A stretch of DNA of 34,434 bases. Source: an uncultured Clostridia bacterium (GTDB lineage Bacteria > Bacillota > Clostridia > TANB77 > CAG-508). A program made the position numbers and the translations under genes. The notes under the pieces are model-generated. The model was not told where the DNA came from. It did not search any database and saw only the letters and a program-made list of their open reading frames with translations. The stretch lies in the NCBI GenBank assembly GCA_947625415.1, contig CANQOG010000013.1:1-34434 (forward strand). The letters run 5' to 3'. Positions 27,515 to 34,434 of this stretch are shown one piece after another. Each line of letters starts with the position of its first letter. Within the stretch, counting starts at the first letter, position 1.

Positions 27515-27586
27515 ATAGTCAAATCCTCCAATTTTATAAAATATTTGCAAAATAACTAATCTTCTAAAATTTAAAAACTAGCAATT

Positions 27587-27615
27587 AGATTATCATAAAA
27601 ACAATAAATTGTCAA
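27587..27615 (-). promoter_or_regulatory. Sigma-A promoter of metG
   Basis: Minus strand: TTGACA (27610-27615), 17-nt spacer, TAATCT (27587-27592). Confidence 0.78.
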
Positions 27616-27671
27616 TACAACTACAGTGTCTAGCTAACTAAAAATTATGAATATAAAAATTTTGATATTAG

Positions 27672-27702
27672 AAATTGGGGTAATATTACATTGCCCCAAT
27701 TT
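27672..27702 (-). terminator. Terminator-like stem at the end of the 46-aa gene
   Basis: AAATTGGGG / CCCCAATTT (27694-27702 with 27672-27680) is a 9-bp stem whose first arm is inside the last codons. It is followed by TTTCTAATATC, a weak U-tract. Confidence 0.5.
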
Positions 27703-27826
27703 TTCTAGCAAATTGTTTACTTTTGCGAACAATTTTACGTTTTCCTTCATCAACACTTCCAGCATATAAGAAAACTGCACCTGCTGTAAGTAAGCTACCT
27801 ATCATAACTCCATTTAAAAATCTCAT
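27686..27826 (-). CDS. Small membrane protein, 46 aa
   Basis: An ATG (27824-27826) preceded by GGAGGTGG opens a 46-residue frame: MRFLNGVMIGSLLTAGAVFLY, a single membrane helix, followed by a basic tail (EGKRKIVRKSKQFARKIGAM, quoted in part). The form resembles short YtxH-like proteins of Clostridia. The function is unknown. It lies about 77 nt downstream of carB on the same strand. It uses CGT and CGC for arginine. Confidence 0.75.
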   Translation of the reverse strand: MRFLNGVMIGSLLTAGAVFLYAGSVDEGKRKIVRKSKQFARKIGAM

Positions 27827-27902
27827 TTTTCCACCTCCAAAACAATTTTTAAAAATATTTTAAATAATTTTGAAAGTTTTATCCTGTAATTTTAAGGAAT
27901 TT

Positions 27903-30900
27903 TTAAATTTCTGTTATATCAATAACATCTAAATCCTTTTCAGAATTTTCATCTTCAATAGCTTCATATAAAGCATTAACTGTATCTAAAGATGTAAAAC
28001 ATGGTATCTTACATTCAGTTGCCATTCTTCTAATTTTAAATCCATCTCTATTTGCTTCTTTTCCTTTTGTTGGAGTATTTATAACATAATTGATTTTTCC
28101 ATTTTCAATTAAGTCAATTATACTGTTTTGACCTTCCCATAATTTTTCAACTTTTGTTACATGAATTCCATTATCTTCCAAAAATTTTGCTGTTCCAGAT
28201 GTTGCGTAAATTCCAAACTCTTTCAAATAAAATTTTTGAGCAATTGGAAGCATTTCCAATTTGTCTTTATCTCTTACAGTTATTAAAATATTTCCTTTTT
28301 TAGATACATTAGTACCACTTGCAATAAAAGCTTTTAAAAGAGCATCTGAAAATCTCCTTGCAACACCTAAAACTTCACCAGTTGATTTCATTTCAGGACC
28401 TAAAGATGTATCAGCATTTTTAATTTTTTCAAATGAAAATATCGGCATTTTTACACAAACATATTTACCTTTTCTATATAAACCTGTTCCATAACCTAAA
28501 TCTTTTAACTTTTTACCAAGTATAACTTGTGTTGCAAGGTCAATCATTGGAAGATTTGTAACTTTACTAATATAAGGAACTGTTCTACTTGAACGAGGAT
28601 TTACTTCTATTATATAAACTGCCCCTTGACAAATAATGAATTGAATATTCAAAATTCCAATAATATTAAGCTCTTTTGCAATTTTTTCTGTATAATCTAT
28701 AATAGTTTCAATATGATTTCTTTCAATATGTAGCGCTGGATAAACAGATATTGAATCTCCAGAATGAATACCAGCTCTTTCCAAATGCTCCATAATTCCA
28801 GGAATTAAAATATCATCTCCATCACAAATCGCATCAACTTCTAACTCTTTACCCATCATATATTTATCCACAAGAATAGGATGCTCTTGAGTAACTTTAT
28901 TTATTTCATTAACATATTCTTCAATTTCTTTATCATCATAAGCAATTGCCATTCCTTGCCCACCAAGAACATAAGAAGGTCTTACTAAAACTGGATAACC
29001 GAAGCCTGTTTGCGACATCTTTTGCTTCTTTAACTGTAAATATAGTTCCACCTTGAGGTCTTAATATTCCACATTTTGAAATGGCTTCATCAAACTCTTC
29101 TCTATCTTCAGCTCTATCCATATTTTTAGGAGACGTTCCTAAAATTTTAACTCCCATTTTATCTAAACTTTCAGTTAATTTAATTGCTGTTTGTCCACCA
29201 AATTGAACTATTGCTCCATCTGGTTTTTCAACTCTTACAATATTTTCAATATCTTCAGGTGTTAATGGCTCAAAATATAGTTTATCTGAAATATCAAAAT
29301 CTGTACTAACAGTTTCTGGATTATTATTTACAATAATTGTTTCATAGCCTTTGCTCTTTAAAGCCCAAACCCCATGAACACTACAATAATCGAACTCAAT
29401 TCCTTGACCAATTCTAATTGGTCCAGAACCTAAAACCATAATTTTTGGTTTATCTGTTCTTATTGACTCATTTTCTTCATCATAAGATGAATAGTAATAT
29501 GGAGTTTTGGCTTCAAATTCAGCGCTGCAAGTATCTACTAATTTAAAATTAGCGTAAATTCCAAATTCATCTCTTAATTCTTTTATTTTGTCTTCTGTTT
29601 TTCCAGTTAAAGAACTAATAACTTTATCTGTAAATCCATATTTTTTAGCTTTCAAAAGCAATTCTTTATCTAAAACATTTTCTTCTAATTCTTTTTCAAG
29701 CTTTACTATTTTATTTATAATTCCAACAAAGAATTTATCTATCATAGTTATTTTGCATATTTCTTCAATTGTTATTCCTCTTCTTAAAGCTTCGCTAATC
29801 ACAAAAATTCTTTCATTATCTCTTCTATAAAGTCTTTCACTAATTTCTTCTTTTGTAAATTCTCTTAAATATGGCAAGATAAGCGAATCTATATTTTCCT
29901 CCAAACTTCTAATAGCTTTCATTAAAGCCATTTCCATATTTGAACCAATTGCCATAATTTCACCAGTTGCTTTCATTTGTGTTCCCAAAGTCTTGTCGGC
30001 TGTAAGAAATTTATTAAATGGCCATTTTGGAACTTTTACTACAACATAATCCAAAACAGGTTCAAAGCAACTATAAGTTTTTCCAGTTACTTCATTTAAA
30101 ATTTCATCCAAATTGTAACCAATAGCAATTTTAGTAGCAACTTTAGCAATTGGATATCCAGTAGCTTTAGAGGCAAGAGCAGATGAACGGCTAACTCTAG
30201 GATTTACCTCAATTACAGCATATTCAAAACTATTTGGATTTAGAGCAAATTGAACATTACATCCGCCTTCAATTCCTAAAGCTGAAATAATTTTCAAGCT
30301 TGAAGTTCTTAACATCTGATATTCTTTATTTGATAATGTTTGAGATGGAGCAACAACTATACTATCTCCTGTATGAATTCCAACAGGGTCAACATTTTCC
30401 ATATTACAAACTGTTATACAGTTTCCGGCTTGAATCTCTAATTACTTCATATTCAATTTCTTTCCAACCTGAAATACATTTTTCAACTAATATTTCATCT
30501 ACTCTAGACATTCTAATTCCAGAAGCTGCAATTTCTTCTAAATCTTCCATAGTATAAGCAATTCCGCCACCGGTTCCTCCTAAAGTATAAGCTGGCCTTA
30601 TTATTACTGGCAATCCTATTTCTTTTGCAAATTCTACTGCATCAGGAACATTGTGTACAACTTTACTTGCAACACATGGTTCACCAATTTTCTCCATCAT
30701 ATCTTTAAAACACTTACGGTCTTCTGCATTTCTTATTCCATCTGCATTTGTTCCAAGAAGCCTTACATTATGACTCTCTAAAAATCCACTTTCAGCAAGC
30801 TCCATTGCTAAATTAAGCCCAGTTTGACCACCTAGATTTGGAAGAATACTATCAGGTCTTTCCTCTTCAATTACTTTTTTTACTGTTTCTACTGTTAATG

Positions 30901-31099
30901 GTTCTATATAAATTTTATCAGCCATATTTTTATCAGTCATAATAGTTGCTGGATTTGAATTAATTAAAACAACTTCTAATCCCTCTTTTTTCAATTCTCT
31001 ACAAGCTTGTGTTCCAGCATAATCAAATTCTGCAGCTTGCCCTATTATGATTGGTCCAGAACCTATTACTAAGACTTTTTTTATTCTACTATCTCTCAC
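27903..31099 (-). CDS. carB: Carbamoyl-phosphate synthase large subunit, read through two +1 frameshifts at CGG
   Basis: Three frames join into 1064 residues, the standard CarB length, when two CGG codons are read by skipping the C. CarB uses two ATP, bicarbonate and ammonia passed from CarA to make carbamoyl phosphate for arginine and pyrimidines. The first ATP-grasp half has [31 protein letters not shown] and [10 protein letters not shown]. Site 1 restores [18 protein letters not shown] (Gly225); the second half opens with [19 protein letters not shown], and site 2 restores [19 protein letters not shown] (Gly700). The MGS-type allosteric domain occupies about the last 140 residues. The start is GTG (31097-31099), 6 nt after GGAAGGAG; longer readings run into the leader element at 31104-31238. 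Confidence 0.95.
28999..29001 (-). other. CGG +1 frameshift site, carB site 2
   Basis: AGG CTT CGG TTA TCC: skipping the C at 29001 gives CTT GGT TAT CCA GTT, the conserved [10 protein letters not shown] of the second ATP-grasp domain (Gly700). The unshifted frame ends about 20 codons later. Confidence 0.95.
30425..30427 (-). other. CGG +1 frameshift site, carB site 1
   Basis: TCA AGC CGG AAA CTG leads to a stop 6 codons on. Skipping the C at 30427 gives AGC GGA AAC TGT ATA ACA, the conserved [11 protein letters not shown] (Gly225). Confidence 0.95.
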
Positions 31100-31103
31100 T
31101 TCA

Positions 31104-31238
31104 TTCTCCTTCCGTTCGAACGATAAGCTTCGTCTAGCGTTGTTGCTACTCAAGCAATTTCAAATCGACGTACCCTTGTACGCCTCATTGAATATTGCTT
31201 TCGTGCGCCTAGCTATACTTGCTTCTCCTTCGGACTTT
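31104..31238 (-). repeat. Structured GC-richer element between carA and carB, probable dispersed repeat
   Basis: This 135-nt stretch is visibly richer in G/C than its surroundings and has no open frame on the coding strand. It can fold: AAGCAATATTCAA pairs with TTGAAATTGCTT (one bulge), enclosing the hairpin GCGTAC-AAGG-GTACGT. Each end carries a similar GAAGGAGAA-type sequence (AGTCCGAAGGAGAAG and GAACGGAAGGAGAATG), and the carB-proximal one serves as its SD. The layout resembles dispersed intergenic elements of Clostridia. No second copy is in this window. Confidence 0.45.
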
Positions 31239-31256
31239 TAACTTTTTTATATTGTT

Positions 31257-32321
31257 TTATATAAGTTTTAAAAATTCATCAAATAAGTAAGCCGTTTCTT
31301 CTGGTCCGTGGACAAGCCTCTGGATGGAATTGAACTGTCGCAACATTTTTATTTTTATATTTAATTCCTTCAACAGTTCCATCATTTAAATTTATATGTG
31401 AGACTTCAGCAATTTCTGGGTCTATTGAATCTTCCAAAACATAATATCCATGATTTTGTAAAGTTATATAAACTCTTCCAGTTGCCAAATCTTTTACAGG
31501 ATGATTGGCTCCTCTATGTCCATATTTAAGTTTTCCTGTTTTAAATCCATTTGCTAGAGCCATTAATTGATGACCCAAACAAATTCCTAAAATAGGTATA
31601 TTTGTCTTAAATAATCTTTTCAAAGTTTCAATTTCTTCTTTACAGTCTTCTGGATTTCCGTGGTCCATTTGACAATAAAATTCCATCTGGACGAGTAGCT
31701 AAAATTATTGAAGCATCAGTTCTTGCAGGATATACAACAACTGAAACTCCCCTTTTTAAAAGGCAATTTACAATATTATCTTTTGCTCCATAATCAATAA
31801 GAGCTATCTGCTTTTGACGTCCTAATCCATAATTCATAGTTTGCTTTCTTGAAACAGTTTCAACACTATTTACAATTTTATAATCTTCAATTTCTTTTAA
31901 AATTTCCCCTAAATTAGAAATGTCTGAAACTAACTTTCCTTTCATAGTTCCCTTATCTCTAAGCATTTTAGTTAATCTTCTAGTATTTACATTTTTTAAG
32001 CCGAGGAACTTTGTTGGCTTTTAAAAAACTATCTAAACTTTCATCTGTTCTAAAATTACTTTCATTTTCAGCAAGCTCATGAATAATTATCGTTTTTGCC
32101 CAAACTCTAACTGATTCTTCATCTTCATGAATAACTCCATAATTTCCAATTAAAGGATATGTCATAACAATTCCTTGTCCATAATAAGAAGGGTCTGTAA
32201 ATGTTTCAATATATCCAGCCATTCCAGTATTAAATACTACTTCGCAAGTATTATCTATATTTGCTCCAAATCTTTCTCCTTCAAATATTTCACCATTTTC
32301 TAAAACTAAATACCCTTTCAT
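31257..32321 (-). CDS. carA: Carbamoyl-phosphate synthase small subunit, read through three +1 frameshifts at CGG
   Basis: Four frame segments join into 353 residues, a normal CarA. CarA hydrolyses glutamine and feeds ammonia to CarB. It begins MKGYLVLENGEIFEGERFG. Site 1 restores KVPGLKNVNTRRLT (Gly107). The glutaminase part has the binding motif restored by site 2, SNGPGNPEDC (Gly221), the nucleophile in LGICLGHQLMALA and the histidine in VQFHPEA. Site 3 restores ACPGPEETAYLFDEF (Gly338) so that the true C-terminus and stop at 31257 are reached. Each unshifted frame ends within about 9 codons. With 3 sites in 354 codons, decoding must be efficient for CarA to be made. GGAGG precedes the ATG at 32319-32321. 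carB follows after a structured element. Confidence 0.95.
31306..31308 (-). other. CGG +1 frameshift site, carA site 3
   Basis: TGT CCA CGG ACC AGA: skipping the C at 31308 gives CCA GGA CCA GAA GAA ACG, the PGPEET end of class I glutaminases (Gly338). Confidence 0.95.
31658..31660 (-). other. CGG +1 frameshift site, carA site 2
   Basis: GGA CCA CGG AAA TCC: skipping the C at 31660 gives CCA GGA AAT CCA GAA, the glutamine-binding motif GPGNPE (Gly221). Confidence 0.95.
32001..32003 (-). other. CGG +1 frameshift site, carA site 1
   Basis: GTT CCT CGG CTT AAA: skipping the C at 32003 gives CCT GGC TTA AAA AAT GTA, the CarA motif PGLxxVxTR (Gly107). It is the only site with GGC as the restored codon. 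Confidence 0.95.
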
Positions 32322-32368
32322 ACATCCTCCTTCTCAAAAATTATTCTAAATAAAAAAAGAAACAATAA

Positions 32369-32395
32369 TATAAAAATTACTGCTCCATTTTTATA
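32369..32395 (-). terminator. Possible attenuator at the end of the carA leader ORF
   Basis: TATAAAAAT / ATTTTTATA (32387-32395 with 32369-32377) is a perfect but A/T-only 9-bp stem spanning the leader ORF stop codon, followed on the minus strand by a T-rich stretch. It could be a weak terminator between promoter and carA. Confidence 0.35.
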
Positions 32396-32484
32396 GAGAA
32401 AATATAATCTCTTGAAAAATCAAAAGTAAATGAATTTTTGTATTTCTCCTTAAATTTAGCTAATCTAATTACTAATGACTTCAT
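32377..32484 (-). CDS. Short ORF (35 aa) upstream of carA
   Basis: An ATG at 32482-32484 with AGGAGA about 7 nt upstream opens a 35-residue frame, MKSLVIRLAKFKEKYKNS onward, ending KMEQ. It is basic, without a clear membrane helix, and unlike any family I know. It lies between a good promoter and carA, so it may be a leader peptide or a small protein cotranscribed with carAB. Arg codons (AGA) occur twice, too few for a classical arginine attenuator. Confidence 0.5.
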   Translation of the reverse strand: MKSLVIRLAKFKEKYKNSFTFDFSRDYIFSIKMEQ

Positions 32485-32518
32485 TTACTTTCTCCTAACT
32501 TTCTTTAAATTTGAGTAT

Positions 32519-32547
32519 AGTATACATCACTTAATAAATAAAATCAA
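32519..32547 (-). promoter_or_regulatory. Sigma-A promoter of the leader ORF-carA-carB transcript
   Basis: Minus strand: TTGATT (32542-32547), 17-nt spacer, TATACT (32519-32524); a second TATACT overlaps 5 nt downstream. Confidence 0.7.
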
Positions 32548-32572
32548 GAGGTTTTATTATTTATTTTAACTT

Positions 32573-32603
32573 TAAAACTGGAAGCAGTTAAAACACTGCT
32601 TCC
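32573..32603 (-). terminator. Intrinsic terminator after the leucine-rich-repeat gene
   Basis: A perfect 9-bp stem GGAAGCAGT / ACTGCTTCC (32595-32603 with 32580-32588), 6-nt loop, followed by AGTTTT on the minus strand. It lies just after the stop at 32617. Confidence 0.78.
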
Positions 32604-32616
32604 ATACATAAAACAA

Positions 32617-34434
32617 CTATACATCAGTTTTTCTAATTCTTAAAGGGCAATTTAAGAATGAATTTTCAATATTATAAACACAACTTTTATTTAAAGTAAT
32701 CTCTCCTGTAAGACTTTCACAATTATTAAAAGCATTATCTCCTATACTCTGTAACGCTGACCAATTTAAGTTTGTAGAGGATAAATTAGTACAATCTGAA
32801 AATGCATTCGGACCAATAGAAGTAATAGTTCCTTTAAAATTAATTTTATTTAAACTACCACAATAAGCAAAACAATTAGTTTTAATTTCAGAAATACCAG
32901 AACCAATACTTATTTCTTTAAGACTTGATAGTCGAAAAGCATTATCTCCTAATGAATTAACACTATCTGGAATTACTATAGTATGTAATGCTGGACACCC
33001 AGCGAAGCACCATGATGAAATAGTATTAAGATTGTTTCCAAATTCTATTTGGGACAACTCTTTACATCCAAGAAATCCAGCCATTTCAACAGATTCTATA
33101 CCTTCTAAACTTATTTCCTCTATACCTGTTTCCTGAAATGCCCTTCCACCTATATACTTTATTGTTTTTGGTAAATTTATATTTTTCAAAACATAACAAT
33201 TCTGAAAGCAACACCACGGAACAGAATCAATTGTAGAATTTTCGTTAAAATTTACAGTTAAAAGCGACACACATCCAAAAAAAGCGCCATAACCAATTGA
33301 TTCTAAACTTTTTGGTAATTCAATACTTGTAATTGAAGAACAGCCTGAAAATGCATAATCACCAATACTCAAAACCCCTTCTGGAATTTCAATAGTTTTA
33401 ATTTCTCTACCAAAACTATCAATAAATTTCGTTACATCCACAAACTTACGATTTTCAATAGATGCATAATTTTTAAAATCTAAAACGGCAGTTTTTTCTA
33501 CATTCGTACCCGTAAATACACCCATACCAAAAGAAATTAAAATGTTATTTTTGTTAAATACTTCTTGTAATAAATCACCATATAAATTTTTACAATTCTG
33601 AAAAGCGTTATCCCCAATGCTTTCTATAGTTGAACTTTTTAAATAGCTAACTATATCCACTTCTTCTAAATTAACACAGTTCTTAAAGCATTCTAAACCT
33701 ACTCTTATGAGACTACAATCCAAATCAGGCAATTTCTGTAAATTCTTACACTCTAGAAACGCGCCATCACCCAATGAAGTAACATTTTCAAAAGATAATT
33801 GTTTTATTTGATCGCAATACGAAAAACCTTCTCTGCCAACTTCTGTCACAAATTCAAAATTTTTTATAATACTTAAATTATAATTTTGAGAAAAACCGAA
33901 ATCACCAATCTTGACTTGTCTTTGCGGAAACTCAATAGAAGAAAGTAAACTGTTAAAACTGAAAGCGCCTTCCCCAATGTCCAACAACGTAATCGTCAAT
34001 TTATCCAAGCTACTTTTAAAAATCAATTCAGAAAAAGCATCAAAACTAAATGCAGAATCCGGTATTGAAGAAATACCACTCGGGATAACTAACCTACCTC
34101 CCATTTTAGTACAATTTGAAAAAGCAAAATCTCCTAAATCAATCAACAAATCGTCTAAACTTAATCCAGACAAATTTGAACATCCATAAAATGCATACTC
34201 ACCAATCGAAGTAACAATTGTAGGTATCATTAATTGTCCTTCAGCACTTGAGCATTGATAAAATGCATAATTTCCTATTTTTGTAAGTAAACTTCCTCCT
34301 TCAAATTCTATTCCTTCTATCTTACTGCATCCGTAAAATGCCCTTTCTCCTATCTCCGTCATTCTCGCTGGAATTTTTAATATTCCTGTTACTCCTGCAA
34401 ATCCACTAAACTGGTCTGCTTCTATTGTTGTTAC
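32617..34434 (-). CDS. BspA-type leucine-rich-repeat protein (5'-truncated by window)
   Basis: The open frame enters from the right edge, so the N-terminus is missing; about 605 residues are visible. It is built of many BspA/LRR_5 units of about 23 residues with the pattern IG..AF..C..L..I.IP..V, for example MTEIGERAFYGCSKIEGIEF and VLSIGDYAFSGCSSITSIELP. It ends with a short non-repeat tail, RIRKTDV, with no anchor. These proteins are usually secreted or surface-bound and bind hosts or other cells; here the signal peptide would be outside the window. A terminator follows. Codons include more GC-rich triplets than the neighbours in places (ACG, CCG), so recent acquisition or fast evolution is possible. 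Confidence 0.88.
   Translation of the reverse strand, partial: VTTIEADQFSGFAGVTGILKIPARMTEIGERAFYGCSKIEGIEFEGGSLLTKIGNYAFYQCSSAEGQLMIPTIVTSIGEYAFYGCSNLSGLSLDDLLIDLGDFAFSNCTKMGGRLVIPSGISSIPDSAFSFDAFSELIFKSSLDKLTITLLDIGEGAFSFNSLLSSIEFPQRQVKIGDFGFSQNYNLSIIKNFEFVTEVGREGFSYCDQIKQLSFENVTSLGDGAFLECKNLQKLPDLDCSLIRVGLECFKNCVNLEEVDIVSYLKSSTIESIGDNAFQNCKNLYGDLLQEVFNKNNILISFGMGVFTGTNVEKTAVLDFKNYASIENRKFVDVTKFIDSFGREIKTIEIPEGVLSIGDYAFSGCSSITSIELPKSLESIGYGAFFGCVSLLTVNFNENSTIDSVPWCCFQNCYVLKNINLPKTIKYIGGRAFQETGIEEISLEGIESVEMAGFLGCKELSQIEFGNNLNTISSWCFAGCPALHTIVIPDSVNSLGDNAFRLSSLKEISIGSGISEIKTNCFAYCGSLNKINFKGTITSIGPNAFSDCTNLSSTNLNWSALQSIGDNAFNNCESLTGEITLNKSCVYNIENSFLNCPLRIRKTDV

Noticed and set aside
31100-31153. 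Upstream extension of carB from an ATG at 31151-31153
   Set aside because: The extra residues come from the structured element, the SD GGAAGGAG would lie inside the gene, and homologues start near [13 protein letters not shown]. The CGG in this stretch is then untranslated.

Overview
This is a low-GC (below 30% by eye) window in which every gene I can support lies on the minus strand. The gene set points to a spore-forming Clostridia-type Firmicute: yabP, yabQ, a divIC/ftsB-like gene, an uninterrupted sigK, a BofC-like protein, a ClpE-type ATPase, an S-box riboswitch before metK, TTG/GTG starts and strong Shine-Dalgarno (SD) sites. Intergenic gaps are short, promoters are mostly near-consensus sigma-A boxes with 17-nt spacing, and several intrinsic terminators are clear. 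No tRNA, rRNA, CRISPR array, transposon or phage gene is seen.

Layout from left to right (transcription runs right to left). 1-628: start of a secreted repeat protein, cut by the window edge. 821-3059: two tandem paralogous phosphodiester glycosidase (NAGPA) membrane proteins. 3138-4391: rho. 4551-5557: yabP-yabQ-divIC. 5632-6842: aspartokinase. 6941-9116: DUF6020-like membrane protein and mscL. 9247-10252: small membrane protein and a ZIP metal transporter. 10365-13941: eno-secD-secF-like operon. 14100-17001: Sir2 deacetylase, S-box/metK, tandem-OB SSB. 17166-23904: clpE, DUF4163-type protein, YibE/F, murL, murD. The murL-murD pair suggests the MurD2/MurL route, in which L-Glu is ligated and then epimerised on the muropeptide. 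23995-25302: BofC-like and sigK. 25380-27826: a regulatory-fold protein, metG and a 46-aa membrane protein. 27903-32484: short leader ORF, carA, a structured GC-richer element, carB. 32617-34434: BspA-type leucine-rich-repeat protein, cut by the window edge.

The most striking observation concerns the codon CGG. Eight genes (lysC, the DUF6020-like gene, metK, murL, YibE/F, the BofC-like gene, carB, carA) have a reading-frame break. Each break sits exactly at an in-frame CGG, and each is repaired by skipping the C, so the ribosome would read the overlapping GGN as glycine. I count 14 such sites: 12 are forced by long flanking reading frames and family motifs, and two at N-termini are inferred. 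Where the family motif is recognisable, the restored residue is its expected glycine. In the intact genes I found no in-frame CGG, although CGT, CGC, CGA, AGA and AGG are used for arginine and CGG occurs often out of frame (as NNC GGN). This suggests that CGG is unassigned in this organism and acts as a general +1 frameshift or four-base (CGGN) glycine signal. The genes hit are mostly core metabolism, so ordinary pseudogenes are unlikely. Homopolymer errors do not explain the pattern because the extra base is not a run extension at most sites.
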